DNA of 64,000 bases from NCBI GenBank assembly GCA_013397435.1, contig VZRG01000761.1, positions 115,492 through 179,491 of the forward strand. The letters run 5' to 3'. This document shows positions 1 through 11,225 of the stretch, one piece after another. A model generated the notes under the pieces. The model saw only the letters and a list, made by a program, of their open reading frames with translations, was not told where the DNA came from and searched no databases. Numbering within the stretch: the first letter of the stretch is position 1; each line of letters begins with the position of its first letter. The position numbers and the translations under genes are program-made. Origin of the DNA: Erythrocercus mccallii. Taxonomy: Eukaryota; Chordata; Aves; Passeriformes; Dicruridae.

Positions 1-807
1 AACTTCAGTGCACCTTTTCACCTGGGATTTTTTTTTTTGCACTACAATGCAGTGCTGTGACAAATTTCTTAGGACTACTTACAGGTTTTCTATAGGCTTC
101 TCCACTTTATTATCCTAATGGTGATCTTTGACAGTTGTGAATGAGACCAAACTGAGAAAAGCTGGCTGTTTTGCCCAATGCTATTTTTGTTCTCAACAAA
201 GATGTTACCTTATCTAAAATGGTGCAGTATGAATATGCTCCACGTGACCATAAAACCAAAAAAAGCACAGACATGGGCATTACTGTGTATTTTTTCATTA
301 CAGATTTCAGATTCATATCCCCTTGACTTTTATAAAAAATCTATTTCCAAGGAAACAGTAGCTGAACATCTCTGAGAAATTAATTATAGCAGGTTCTGCT
401 CTGGACAGGAAAGGCCTGCCTGTGACAAGGATATCAAATCCACAGCATGACTGGATCAGGAAAGCAAAATCTGCATGGCACTTTGGGTGCTAGAAGTTTG
501 GTGGTTGTGGACCTGTGCTTATAACTGCTGTTGTGTCGGGTGGGATTTTGTGAGGAGCTTAGGAGGCGTGTGCCTATGGCATCTGGCTACTGAGCACCAT
601 TATTAAATTGTGCAGGAAAGCCCTTCATGCTCTCTGTGGCTGCAGTAACGACTGTAAAATTTGGCTGTACCGCAAGCAAGCAAAGGTAATAGCAGATCTC
701 CTCCTTAACAGGGTATATGTAAACTATTATATATCTCTGGTCAGCTTTTCTCCAAAGATCTTCATCAGTTTCTGATCCAACCTTTCAGACTTCCTTTTAT
801 GTTAAAT
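1..807. other. unique non-coding stretch
   Basis: I see no gene, RNA or recognisable repeat here. The sequence is AT-leaning and CpG-poor. Short open frames of 65-68 codons on both strands overlap one another and resemble no protein family I know. Intron or intergenic DNA is the simplest reading. Confidence 0.7.
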
Positions 808-950
808 TAATGATATCTCAGTTGTTTGGAGCAAGGTGTTTATAATGTGAAAGTTGTGGGTTTGATTCCCATTTGGGTAATTCATTCAAGATTTTGACTC
901 GATGGTCCTTGTGGGTCCCTTCCAACTCAGAATATTCTTTGATGCTGTAA
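808..950 (+). mobile_element. tRNA-derived SINE with CR1 tail (TguSINE1-like)
   Basis: The first ~75 bases follow a tRNA-Ile gene: a decayed A-box area (around 811-826, containing 'ctcagttg') and a B box at 859-869 that reads ggtttgattcc, one transition from the ideal ggttcgattcc. A short linker follows. From about 894 the sequence is the 3' end of an avian CR1 LINE, including 'gatggtccttgtgggtccc' and 'ttccaactcagaatattc', ending in a degenerate form of the CR1 terminal octamer. This head-plus-tail structure matches TguSINE1, a passerine SINE mobilised by CR1 enzymes. It is non-autonomous and encodes no protein. Promoter boxes and tail are mutated, so it is an old, probably silent copy. I see no clear target-site duplication. 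The open frame read antisense here is not a gene. Confidence 0.85.
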
Positions 951-3943
951 TTTTGGTGATTTTTTTTTTCCCTGTGAAAATTCCATGGGAGATATTCTTT
1001 GGAGCAGAACAGAGAGCCCAACTAGCAGTATCCATGACTCCTGCTCCCCTGTTGCAGACTGTGACCACTGCAGTGCTGTCTAAGACAGGAAGAGCTACTG
1101 CTAAAAAACTCACTGAATGAATAGCTTTAAATTTTCAGTGAAAACCACTGACATTTTAATTTTCTGCAGATGCTTATTTTCTTTAAGCTTTCATTTTCTG
1201 CAGATTGTCTTGGGGAAAAAATGTTTTACATAATCTCTTTTTCTGCTTTTGGATGCTTGACCCTATCTCTGGAGGAAATACAGGTAGGGAGAAGAAATTG
1301 TGGTGCAACTTTTAAATACATACATTTAAGAATCTACCACTGAGACTTCTTTTATAAGTCTTTGGATATCATCAAATGAAGCCATTAGTTTCTGAAAAGG
1401 ATTAAAATGAAAAATCTTTGAAGTCAGAAAACTGCCCTGGCGAGTTAGCTCTGAGAATGGAATGGCTTGGGTTTTTTTCTTTTTTTTTCCCCTTCTTACA
1501 AATAGGAAAATGATATGTTGTAACTTTAACCTGATCAGATCAGTGTCTGAAAACTCAGGGTGAAGTATTATCCCTCTTAAAGTCAGTGTCAAACTCCCTG
1601 CTGATTTCAGTAGAGTTATGATAAATCCTTGTGGAAAATGACATATCGCATTACAGTATTCTCAACTTTTTTATTTTTCCCTAAGTAATATATCTCATGA
1701 GCCATATACCTGGTGCTTTCTCTCTTCTCAAAAGATACAGCTTTCCATGAGAAAACCAGATATGATGATCCTTTATGTCTTGTACTTGAAAGTACTTCTA
1801 TAATTTTTAGTGTAACTACTGCACAGTACGAGGTGTGGGAACAATTTCCTCACTTCCATCTCAGAAATATGTTTGCATCAGGAATGTTTGTTCAAGTAAT
1901 AATAATCAAAGGGCTGGTTATTCAGCAGGTATTCCTATTGATGTTATGAAGTCCATTTCTGAGCTGGTGTTTTATTTCTTGCTGGATGGAGCAAATGAAG
2001 TTGCTGCTTCAGACTTAGAAAGGTCAGATGGAATAGTACATAGATTTGGATTAGAGGCACAAATGAGACAGGGTCACATTAGTGGTGACAGCCATCAAGA
2101 GGAACTTTATTCTTTCCTATTAGCTCCAACACAAGCAAATTATGACTGCCTCTCTGCCTTCTGTGCAGGGTGATACTGTACCCAAAGGACAGAGGGGAAA
2201 ATATCAGTAGACTGCCATTTCAGAGGGTCTTCAGAGGAGCTCAGCATCAATCAGTCACCAACATGAGCACCAGCAAGTGTAAGGACCCAGTATTAAGATA
2301 TACAAGCTTCAAAATGGGGACTGAGTTCATTTAGGAACCCTTCTCTGACTCCTGTTTTGACCTGCTTTGGAAATCTGTCCCTTTAACTGCAAAATTTTTT
2401 GACTTGCACATTGATCTGATTATTTCAAGCCTGTAAATAGCTTCTATGATGCAGCTCACTTACATTACTTGTTCCAGGTTTCCATTTTGCTTCTATCTGA
2501 GTTTATTTTATTATAGGGAATTATATAGCCCAGAGGATTTTTCTTCATATCAAAGTTGCCAGCATGTTCCTCATAAAATGTAGTCTGTGATGGAAGTAGG
2601 CTCAGCCTATAAGGGAAATAGTCTGAAGCAATATCAGCATTACATATCTCTCATTGGGCTGGAATTATGTAGGACCTAATGGTGAAAACATCCTCATGAA
2701 TAGTTTACACTGAATTTACCAAATTCTCCTTGATATCAATGAAGCTGCTGTAATGTAATATGATATGCCTAAGAGTTTACTGGATGGGATTTTAGGCTTT
2801 TATTTGGCATAGCACTTGAGCATGTGCTTAAAATTAGGAAGAGGTTTGTGTTCAAGGTGAAGCATGTACTTTTTGTTGCCAAACCAGGATGCATTTCAGT
2901 CGCTTTGCTGTTTCAGAGGCCTCTTTCCCAATTAAGGCCAGGTAGCTGGGTTTCTGCCTGCTGGAGCCTGCCTAGATTTAATAAGGCTCCTGGCAAGTGG
3001 GGCTTTAAGCTCAAGTTGTATAAAAGTGAATTGCAGCTTGGAATTTGCAAATAACAACTGATGACAGTTATGAGAATGGCATAAATAATCCGTGCTTTAA
3101 CTTATTATTGGCTCATTTCATCAGCTTCGGGTCACTTTGTGTGGCAGTGCTAATGGCTGACTTTGACAAGCTGTGTTTCTGGTCAGTGACCAATGTGTTG
3201 CTTAAAATGGATTTTGGTTTTCCATCCTGATTTCTCTCAACCTGTTAGTGGATTGGGTATATTTGGGGCTTTATTGTTAAAGATAATTTCTTTAAAATTC
3301 AAGGATTGGAAGAGTTGAATTAGCAGCCTGACCTGCCAGGCAGATACCCCACGCTTTTTGCAGACTATTCATGTATATGCACCCTTAACTCTCTTGCCTT
3401 TACTTGAAAATAAGGAGCTGGGGGTGCCAGTCTTGAAAAATGAAGTAATTTTGCCTTCTAAAGAAGCCAATAATGAGGGGAGGGAAAGTAATCACTGAGG
3501 GACTGCGAAGGCTTAATCTACAAAACATCCTGCTTCATTTTGATATCTTACCTGTTTTTAAAATGCTTAAATAACATCCCAAGTAATTTTCATACAGGAA
3601 TTTTTAAGTTGTAAAAAGTCAATTGCCTTGACCTACTGTTGCTCTTGTTCATTGCCAACAATTCTTAGAGGAACCTCACCTGGATTATTTTTTAAATTGT
3701 TGCCAAGATGCCAAGAATTGAATATCTTGCTGAGTTATTTCATACCCTGATAACTTGCCCTGTTCTGATAACTTCTGTTCTGGTTCAGAGCAACTATCTT
3801 ATATTACATGTGAAGAAATTTGATTTTTATTTCTGGAAGTGGAAGACATTTTGGGTTATACAACCTTTGAGGGAGAGGCACAGAAATGGAGAGCACTTCC
3901 CCTGCGGGATGGTTTCTCTCCAGCAGGCTTCTTTGTGGCCCAT
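951..3943. other. unique non-coding stretch
   Basis: No exon or repeat family is recognised. A T-rich tract follows the SINE at about 960-970 and another lies near 1471-1490. The 13-base string attttctgcagat occurs twice, near 1158 and 1193. A canonical TATAAAAG sits at 3019-3026, but nothing downstream suggests a transcript. Open frames of up to 112 codons (1835-2173) resemble no known family. Confidence 0.6.
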
Positions 3944-3992
3944 TGTGCTGGTTTGAAAGCAAAACCAGTGAGAGACTCCAAGTCAAATACAA

Positions 3993-3998
3993 TTTAAT
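3993..3998 (-). other. LTR polyadenylation signal (ATTAAA)
   Basis: The minus strand reads ttattaaatt, giving the common variant signal ATTAAA about 50 bases before the 3' end of the LTR. It follows a long pyrimidine-rich run (about 4000-4040), as expected for the R region. Confidence 0.5.
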
Positions 3999-4225
3999 AA
4001 GAGGAAAAGAAAGAAGCAAAATAAAGTAAAACAAAAGAAATGCAATAGTACAAAAAACCCCACTGACAGAGTCAGAATACAACCTGACACCCTGTTAGTT
4101 AGGGTGGTGGTAGCAGTCCAGATGAATGTGGTCTTGTTGAAGCAGTGATCCTGTAGAAAGGTCTGGTAGCTCTTGTCCTCTGGAGTCCAGTGGGTAAAAG
4201 CCCCCTGTGCTGTCCCAAATCCCAT

Positions 4226-4234
4226 CTTATATCC
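4226..4234 (-). promoter_or_regulatory. TATA-like box of the LTR
   Basis: Minus-strand reading is ggatataag. It lies about 260 bases inside the 5' end of the LTR, just downstream of a GC-richer patch (around 4250-4275), the usual position for the U3 core promoter. Whether it still works is unknown. Confidence 0.5.
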
Positions 4235-4495
4235 AGGTGGGAATGCTTGGCTTCTCCCCCTGGGCGGAGCATCCCACAATGGGATGATATCATTCTATGA
4301 ATCATGCAGTGGGTCCTTGGTGGCCCATTGAGCAGAGACAGCTCCTGGAGAGAGTTATCTGTGAGTCCTGCAGCAAGGCATTGGTGGGCCCATTAACAAG
4401 ATAAGGGAAACGCTGCCCCACCTGGTTTTTAACAGCCCATGAAGATGGTGATAGAATACATACATTGGGCACATCTTACATTTTAACCTGGAACA

Positions 4496-7400
4496 TCCAT
4501 ATGCTGGAATAAGATGGCATCAGTCAACCAGCCTTGTTCTGTCACCTGTTTTTACTATGAGAGGTCACAGCCTTCCATCAGATAACGCTCAGTGTATCCC
4601 CCATTCTTGATCCCAATCTTTTAAGGCTGGAATTTTTTTTAAAGCAGTTTAGCCATTTTGCTGGACTTGGTGCCTGACCCTTGTCCCATGTGACAGCCAG
4701 AGGTGATCTGATGCACCTGGGAGAGGAAATGGAAGTGCTGGGCTGGCCCTGTGCTTTGGTTGGTGAGCTTTTCTGTGAGCCTGCTGTGCTCAGCCCATGC
4801 GTGTTGAGAGCACATGGCAGCTTGCACAGATGCAGTGCAGCATCGGTGCCAGGAATTTGGGGCACTCAAAATATGGGTGAGGGGAAGGCAGCCAGTGCAA
4901 GCTGAGTACCAGCCCACTGACTTACCTAGAGGGACTAACAGATGAAAATAAATGCAAATCCTGATTGTAATCACTGACCTGATATGTCATGTTTACTTAG
5001 TGGATAAGAAGAGGAGAATACAGCACTAAGGACAACTGTAATATAGCCATTGAGTACTTCAGCTTGAGAGATTTTTCCAGTGGTAATTAACATATTTAAC
5101 TTATTTCTAAAGATTTACAAACATTAAATGCCACTAAGCATTCCATGCCATGAATGTCAAAGAAGCTGATGGAACTTTGAGAGCATATATTTCATCCATC
5201 ATAGCACTCCTGTCACTTAAATGGCACTCAATCCACTTAAAATTGCAGTGATTATGGAAGAACATCAAGTTTCATCAGCAGTGATTACGCTGTGATTATC
5301 ACACACATACTTCTCAGGGCTTCTTCTGCTCTTATGCAGCTGCCAGTTTGCAAATACATATTGGGGAAGAGTCTTTGGAGCTCTGTGGATAAACCTGGCG
5401 TTTCTGTTCCATCAGTGAGTCTTTTCAGCATGTTAATTTGCACTTTGGGCAGAGAAATTTAACTCTGAAGAGTGATTTGGAACAGGAAAGAGGTTAAAGT
5501 CTCAGTGAAGACCTTCTCCACCTGCAGAGGACTATACTGGTTAAACTAAATGTAGGGAGATTTTGATCAGCCACTTTGTCTTTTTTTCATCAATCTACTG
5601 AGACCCTTTAGAGGTAGTGAACCACCTTTCCCAGGCAAGGGGATGAAGACCTAAGTATTCTTCTTTTTGTAGAAAACTAGGGGGGAATCTCTTCATTCCC
5701 TTGTTTACAACTCATATGCCTGACTTAAACCAAAAATTTTTGGCTATGTATTTCCTCAGGAATAAAATAGCAGAGACAGATGAAAATGGAAAGCTCAATC
5801 CAGACCCAAGTTGCTGTCAGTGTAAAAATTTCTGCTGGTGCCACTGATCTTTAGATGTTAAGAGAAAGCGTAGGAATTGGGGAAGAGGATAGGAAAAACA
5901 GTTCAATGTGGCCAAAATGTGTTTCCCATGAAGTTGATAAAAAAGCTAAAGCACAGGAGAAAATATGCTGCTTTTATTATTTTTTAAAATGTTACTGTAG
6001 CTTTAGGAGCCAAACTTCCAAAAGGACTCAGCTTCCTGCCATGCCTCCTGAGAAGAGTAGTGAAGCTCTTTTGAAAGTATGAATTTCGTACAACATTTGT
6101 GTCTGACATACTCCCTTCCATTTGCCTCTGTCTTCTTGTGTTTGTCTTTCATACTGTAGCAAACTCTTTGAATAGCAGGAATTCTCTCTCAAAGAGTGGG
6201 AAGTAAGCAAATGTAACACCATATTTGCAAAAAGCAAACTATTCACTTCTAAATCCCACCACGGCACACGGATCCCAGGAGTCAGGCACACAATGGGGCT
6301 GCTTGCTTACTAAGCCTTCCCTATTTTTTTCCCCATTATATTTGAGGAGCAAAGGTCAGTTCTGTGATTTGCAACCTGGTTTCTTGAAGGATTCCATTGG
6401 CAGCAGCCTGGGCTTTCTGAGCAGACTTTGCCACTTGGTCCAGCCCTGTAGGGGACAAGAGTTCATGTCAGCTTAAGTGAATTTATAAGGTGGCAATCCA
6501 TGGGTGATGAGCATTGACTGATCTGCCTTGCTTTGATCATTTTTGCTATCCAATATCTCCAGCTGCTTGCAAACAATCTGTGCACACAAACTGAACCAAT
6601 GAAGCCTTTCAGAATTTAAATCTCTGTATATACCTGCACATTACACTTAAGTAGAGAGGGCTAACTTTTCTAGAAAAGATATTTTCTGGGAAAGTATTTA
6701 CTTGAACTGACACTTGATATATTGAGGGAAGACAAAAATAGGGATTTATTCTCTAGTTTGCTAATTCTACTGATTCTGAAAATACCACCGGTTGTATTCA
6801 TTGCTGTTTATGTTTACATGAAGTTGTAGATATTAATAGCTATTTTTCACATATGTTCATATCTAGACTGTATCCTTTAAAAAAATGCATTTCTTTTTTT
6901 AATGGAAAGAAGAACAACTCTGGTCAGAGAGACAGATTTTCCAATACATTCTTTGACTGCTGCAGATGTATGCACTGAGGCAGGTAGTAAATCCCTCTTA
7001 ATATTGATCCTGGGTTTAACTGGTGAGTGATTGAGAGGTTTTGACCTTGAGAAATGGCAAACATGGAAATGATGTGTCACAAAATCCTAACCTATGCCAT
7101 GGAGAAAAGCAGATTTCTCCTAGCCATCCCCGGGACTTAGCACTCCTAGGTAGTTCTGCCCTCTATACAGCAATGTAGTATCTATATGAACCTTCATGCT
7201 GGGTCACAGTATTTCACACTAAGCCAGGAAATGGGGACTGTGTTGTAGCTTAACATCCACATCTACTACTGCACTCTTAGATGAACATTATTTAAAGGCA
7301 TATGAGTGTGAATGCAGAAATGGAAGGAGAAATGGAAAGACTGGAACCTTCTCTCTCTCCAGACATCCTGTGTTATCTTCTGTCTCCTTGCATTTTAGAG

Positions 7401-9743
7401 TTGGTCCTCCTCTCTTTTCTCTGTGCTATTACTGAAATGAATAGGCACTCCTAGGTATTTTTTGTTTTACTGCTTACCTTTTAACATGCCTTTAAAATAC
7501 TTGGGAAATGGACAGTGTAATAAGTGGGATTATTTAATTCTGTGCCTTCATAGTTTTTAATGGTGGAAAATTTGGAACATTGCAAGTTACTAATAATTAC
7601 TATTCCTCTTTTAAGCTTGAAAACACAAAGATGAGAGAGTGGAAGCCTGTGTTGCCCCTTTTCCTCTTGGCGTTCCTGATTCTATCCAGATTCAAGTCTA
7701 TAAAAAGGAAACAATCCCAAATTTCTGATGTAGGTGGTATGTTTTTAGACATGAAATCTCCAGAATTTATTTAGAAGTTTTTTTCATTAATAATCAGAAA
7801 ATCTGGCCATCCTGTCAGAAGTGACATTTTCTTGGATAGCAACGGATTTATTTATTTACTTATTTTGAAGGTCCATTTTTCATGAAGAAGATTTGTTGAG
7901 CTGGAACATTTCTTTACAGCTTCTTTAAAGTCTTGGTCATGAGGAAACTCACAAAATGTCTGGGGGAAATTTCATAAATAACAAGAAATGAAGCAACTGT
8001 TTTGCAATGAAGCAGGAAATGAATGCTGGCATCCAAAGTTTCTGCTGTGCTAGATATCCAAGGAGGATTATTACAGTCTTATCCCTGTAAGTTGGAAAGC
8101 AAAACAATCCCGTCTCAAGAGATCAAGTTCAAAACACTAGATTTAAGTTTTGTTGTTAGCTGTCTGTCTTGTTATTGGTTTACTTTAAATTCTGTTTAGG
8201 CAGGCAGTGCTAGAGGAGTTGCTGTGCTCTGCAATGGAAAGAAGCAATTTTTACAGTGAAAGCCTACCCAAAGTACCATAAAAATGGTGATTAGAACTTC
8301 AAAACTTCTCCATTGAGTAGTTGTGCATTTTATTGAGAAATGAAGAAACTCCAATCATATTTTCCACCTTTGGCAGGATGACCTTATGAGTTTTTCAATT
8401 TACTTATCCCAAGAGATTACCTTTTTCAGCCTGAAAGTCTTGTTAGCCATCCTTTCTGGTGGTCAGAGGGTGCTGGCAGAAAAAGCATCATCTTTTGTTA
8501 AACCAGCTAATATAGTTGAAAAATAATATTATGTTTCAGGTAACAGCTCTTTACACAGTTAGAGGAAAGGATTTCTGAAAGCCGAAAGGATTTGCTGGAA
8601 GTCTGCTTAGATGTGTACCAGTTAAAATACGTTGGAAAGAAAATATTACACTGTAGGCTGGTGTCTACAGCAAAGCAGGAGCATTAGCAAAGTGATAGAC
8701 AAGTGTCTTTACCTCCTCGAGAAAAACAAGTGGTCCTTTATGGCTTGTGAAACAAAACAAGGTTAGAAAGGGCAGAGATTATACTGTTTCATGAGACTAA
8801 TACTGCATTAAGCTTTCCAGTTCTTGGTACAGCTGTCAGTCTTGTTCTCACGTTTGCTCTTGGATGGCATTTTGCATGGCTCCCAGGTGGCTCAGAACTG
8901 GCAGAGCAGCAATGGAGTGATGTTTTTGTGTGTCTTCCCCCATTAGCAGTGTGTTCCTTATCTTTGCATGGTTATGTAATCCATTTCTAGCGCAGGTTGT
9001 CTCAGCCGTAATTGTATCAAGATAGTTACAATAGCATGAAGGAGTGCCTTCTTACTGATACTTTGTTTCTTGGCTTAAATATCCAAGTTTATATACAGGA
9101 GAAAGTGTTTCTCTGTCTTGAAGAGCATTAGTTTTAAACTGGCAACCTTGTCTGGTTTTAAAAAAAGAGTTTGGAGAAAATCATGTCACAATTTCATTGT
9201 ATTTCAGTAATCTGAAGCAGTACTGATGGTTCCAATATCCTAAAGGAAATGAGGTGGTGCCATAGGGAAAAGAAGATGTATTTCTTGCTTTCCCAAGCTG
9301 CATATATCCCTTCCCCATTTACTCCTACTGCAAGGGTCTGCTACCTCTCCTGTTTATAATTATCGTGCTTTCAGACTAAATTTATTTACAGTGGAGACAG
9401 ATCTAGCCTTGCTTATGTTAACACTGGTATAAGTTGGCCCCTTTGGATCTTTCTGAGAAAGAAAAAGGAGCTGTGTGCCCTCTCAGTTTGTGTTTTGCAA
9501 TGCAAAACATGGCAAGTTATTTTAGTTTCTTGTCCTAAATTGGGCTGACCACTAGCCTTACTTAAGTAGCCCTAGTCCGTATGTTTTTATGTCTTGGCCA
9601 CAGGAGATTGCAGTGGCACTTGAGCTCCATCCTTGCTTCCCAGACTGTGCCCATCCCAGGGGAGTCCCGCCCATCATTCACTGTCACCTCCGCAGGTTTG
9701 ACTTTCTAACAGCACCTTTAGACAGGTGATTTGAAATCATTTT
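4496..9743. other. unique non-coding stretch
   Basis: After the LTR duplication I find no gene, RNA or assignable repeat. The sequence is AT-leaning with few CpGs. The GC-richer patch around 4680-4900 has overlapping open frames on both strands (74-111 codons) with no recognisable domain. A 19-bp perfect palindrome at 9491-9509 (tgttttgca, one base, tgcaaaaca) is near the size expected by chance in 64 kb. Remains of the missing part of the L1 relic may lie just before 9744, but I could not trace them. Confidence 0.6.
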
Positions 9744-10178
9744 ATGGTCTACCTGTCCTCCCAAGGCTTTTTCTGCAATCATTCAAACAGTGAAATCATT
9801 GAAGGTGTCATCACCAGTGATCCCAAATTACTGCCCAGAAACCTGCTCAGCTCCATCCCCCGGGCTTTTTCCCACATAATTTTGGCTGCAAAATGTGCCA
9901 GCTTGGCCATAGGATGGCAGTTCATTCCAACATCATATCATCAGCAAATCACATGGGTAAGCTCCAGAAGTCATACAGAGGCTATTAATTTAAATAATAA
10001 AGAAAATTATTCCCCTGGCCAATTTTTACCTTCCAGACTGGTTCAACCCTTCCCCAGTGCAATCTGTTACCTCTTAGTTGGTTTCATAACTGCTTTTAGT
10101 CCCTCTGATAATCTTCATTTTCTCAATTTTGAGTATTTCCCCTGTGACATTATAACTAATACTTTATTTGAAGTTTGA
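9744..10178 (+). pseudogene. relic of L1-clade LINE ORF2 C-terminal region
   Basis: A 144-codon frame resembles the part of L1/Tx1-type ORF2 proteins that follows the reverse transcriptase. Residues 25-31 carry a DP-x-LL pattern. Residues 44-58 read HIILAAKC...W, matching the family's conserved aliphatic-AAK-x(6-8)-W block, followed by a proline-threonine and an aromatic-rich stretch (62-71). In the family this lies near the end of a ~1,200-residue protein with endonuclease and reverse transcriptase. Here only the end is seen. A stop at 9732-9734 lies immediately upstream in the same frame, so the ATG is incidental. It is a dead fragment. The assignment rests on motif spacing read by eye; chance resemblance is possible but less likely given the colinear match. 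Confidence 0.6.
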
Positions 10179-11149
10179 ATAGTCTCCAATCTTGTGTGCC
10201 CTTTATCTAGAAAATGAGTTATCTTTTTAGAGGAAGGTACCAGCTAAGTCTCATATGATCTCTCTTTGGTAAGCTCATGCTACACTTTCTCCCCTTTTTC
10301 TGTTTGTCTGTCTTACGTTGTTCTTTCCTTCAAAAGTTGTGCTTTTGCTGTCAAATTAATATCTTGTAATTGCCTCCAACTCACACTTTTCCTCACTTCC
10401 ATGCTCAGTAGATTGGTATTTTTCACTCTGTGACACTACTGTGTGTTGCCAGGTTTAATAAAAATCCTTTCTATCAGCTTAGTGCTCTCATGAGATTTGT
10501 TAAAAAAAATAAAAAGGCAGTGAAGGTAGAGGGCAAGCTCATAGTGGAACAGGAGATAGAGCCAAAAGAGGTCAAGGAAGTGGATTTACACTCCCTGAGC
10601 TTAGAAAAAAATCCCTCCCTTCTGTATCTACTACCACTTGAGGATAACTTCCTTGCTCTTTCTACGTCCTCAGGTTGATTCAGAATATTCTCCTTTTTGA
10701 GACTGAAAGGACATAGATTCACCAGGAACAGGGATGAAATGTGTCCATTTCTGGGGGAGAAAAGAAGTGCCTTCCCTGCCAAAACCCAAGGTGTCTCTGC
10801 ACTATGGTGGGCCTTATTGCACATCTGGGCAAGAACACCCTCAGGAGTGACAGCCAGGCTGTCCCCAGGCCAGCCCTGCCTTGCCAAGTGTCCTGTTTTA
10901 CACTGGGCAAGTGTGAACCCCTTGCAGTCAGGTTGGCAACATTCAGAGGGACACAGGCTTCTACACCCCAGATATTTCCTGCCCTTAAGGAGTACTTTGT
11001 GCTGGAAATTATGCTTTTGTGAACAGTCCTGGGTTCCTTTTTCTATTTGTTGATGCTCTGGGGAAGAGCTGCTGGGCACCCCCTTGGGTTTTTTACCACT
11101 GTTCGCCACTGTTTACCACACAACCACTGTTGTCTTGATAGGGCAGGGC
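10179..11149. other. non-coding stretch with chance long frames
   Basis: This is a slightly GC-richer patch (10.7-11.05 kb) in which long frames occur on both strands: a 211-codon minus-strand frame (10474-11109) and plus-strand frames of 118 and 93 codons. The 211-codon frame starts with GTG; its first in-frame ATG gives only 116 codons. No domain, signal peptide or known family is visible. I treat all as non-genes. Confidence 0.55.
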
Positions 11150-11225
11150 GCAGTTGTGCTTGGTGCTGTATAAACACACCGAGGTGATTCCTGCTCTGAG
11201 GAATTTCTAGTCTAAGGAGAGGTAC
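11150..11225. repeat. ancient L3/CR1-type LINE or MIR tail remnant
   Basis: The stretch holds 'tggtgctgtataaacacac', a short gap, then 'tcctgctctgaggaattt' and 'ctagtctaagga'. This follows the widespread amniote repeat tail built on GTGCTGTATAAACAC ... TCCCTGC ... GAGCTTACAGTCTAA, found in L3-type LINEs and related SINEs. Such copies predate the split of birds and mammals. Orientation cannot be fixed from so short a piece. Confidence 0.55.

Larger units (their letters stand above)
3944..4495 (-). mobile_element. solo LTR of an endogenous retrovirus (passerine type)
   Basis: On the minus strand a 552-bp element begins TGTTCCAGG and ends ACCAGCACA, the TG...CA ends of an LTR. It is flanked by a 5-bp target duplication with one mismatch: cccat at 3939-3943 and tccat at 4496-4500. 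Inside, in transcription order, are a TATA-like box (4226-4234), then an ATTAAA polyadenylation signal (3993-3998) in an AT-rich, pyrimidine-rich stretch close to the 3' end. No retroviral coding region is attached on either side, so this is a recombined solo LTR. A 5-bp duplication is typical of ERVL-type insertions, but I cannot name the family from sequence alone. Open frames inside it, including a 98-codon minus-strand frame, are LTR sequence and not genes. Confidence 0.85.

Noticed and set aside
3019..3026. TATAAAAG promoter-like box
   Set aside because: No transcript, exon or CpG enrichment follows; such octamers occur by chance in 64 kb.
3708..3780. Plus-strand IEYLAELFHTL, resembling the hAT LAYLADIF motif
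   Set aside because: The match is only about eight residues with no supporting sequence on either side.
9491..9509. 19-bp palindrome tgttttgca-a-tgcaaaaca
   Set aside because: Nine-base arms are about what chance gives in a window this size.
10474..11109. 211-codon minus-strand open frame, the longest in the window
   Set aside because: It starts with GTG, its first in-frame ATG leaves 116 codons, it lies in a GC-richer patch with equally open frames on the other strand, and it shows no domain or repeat family.
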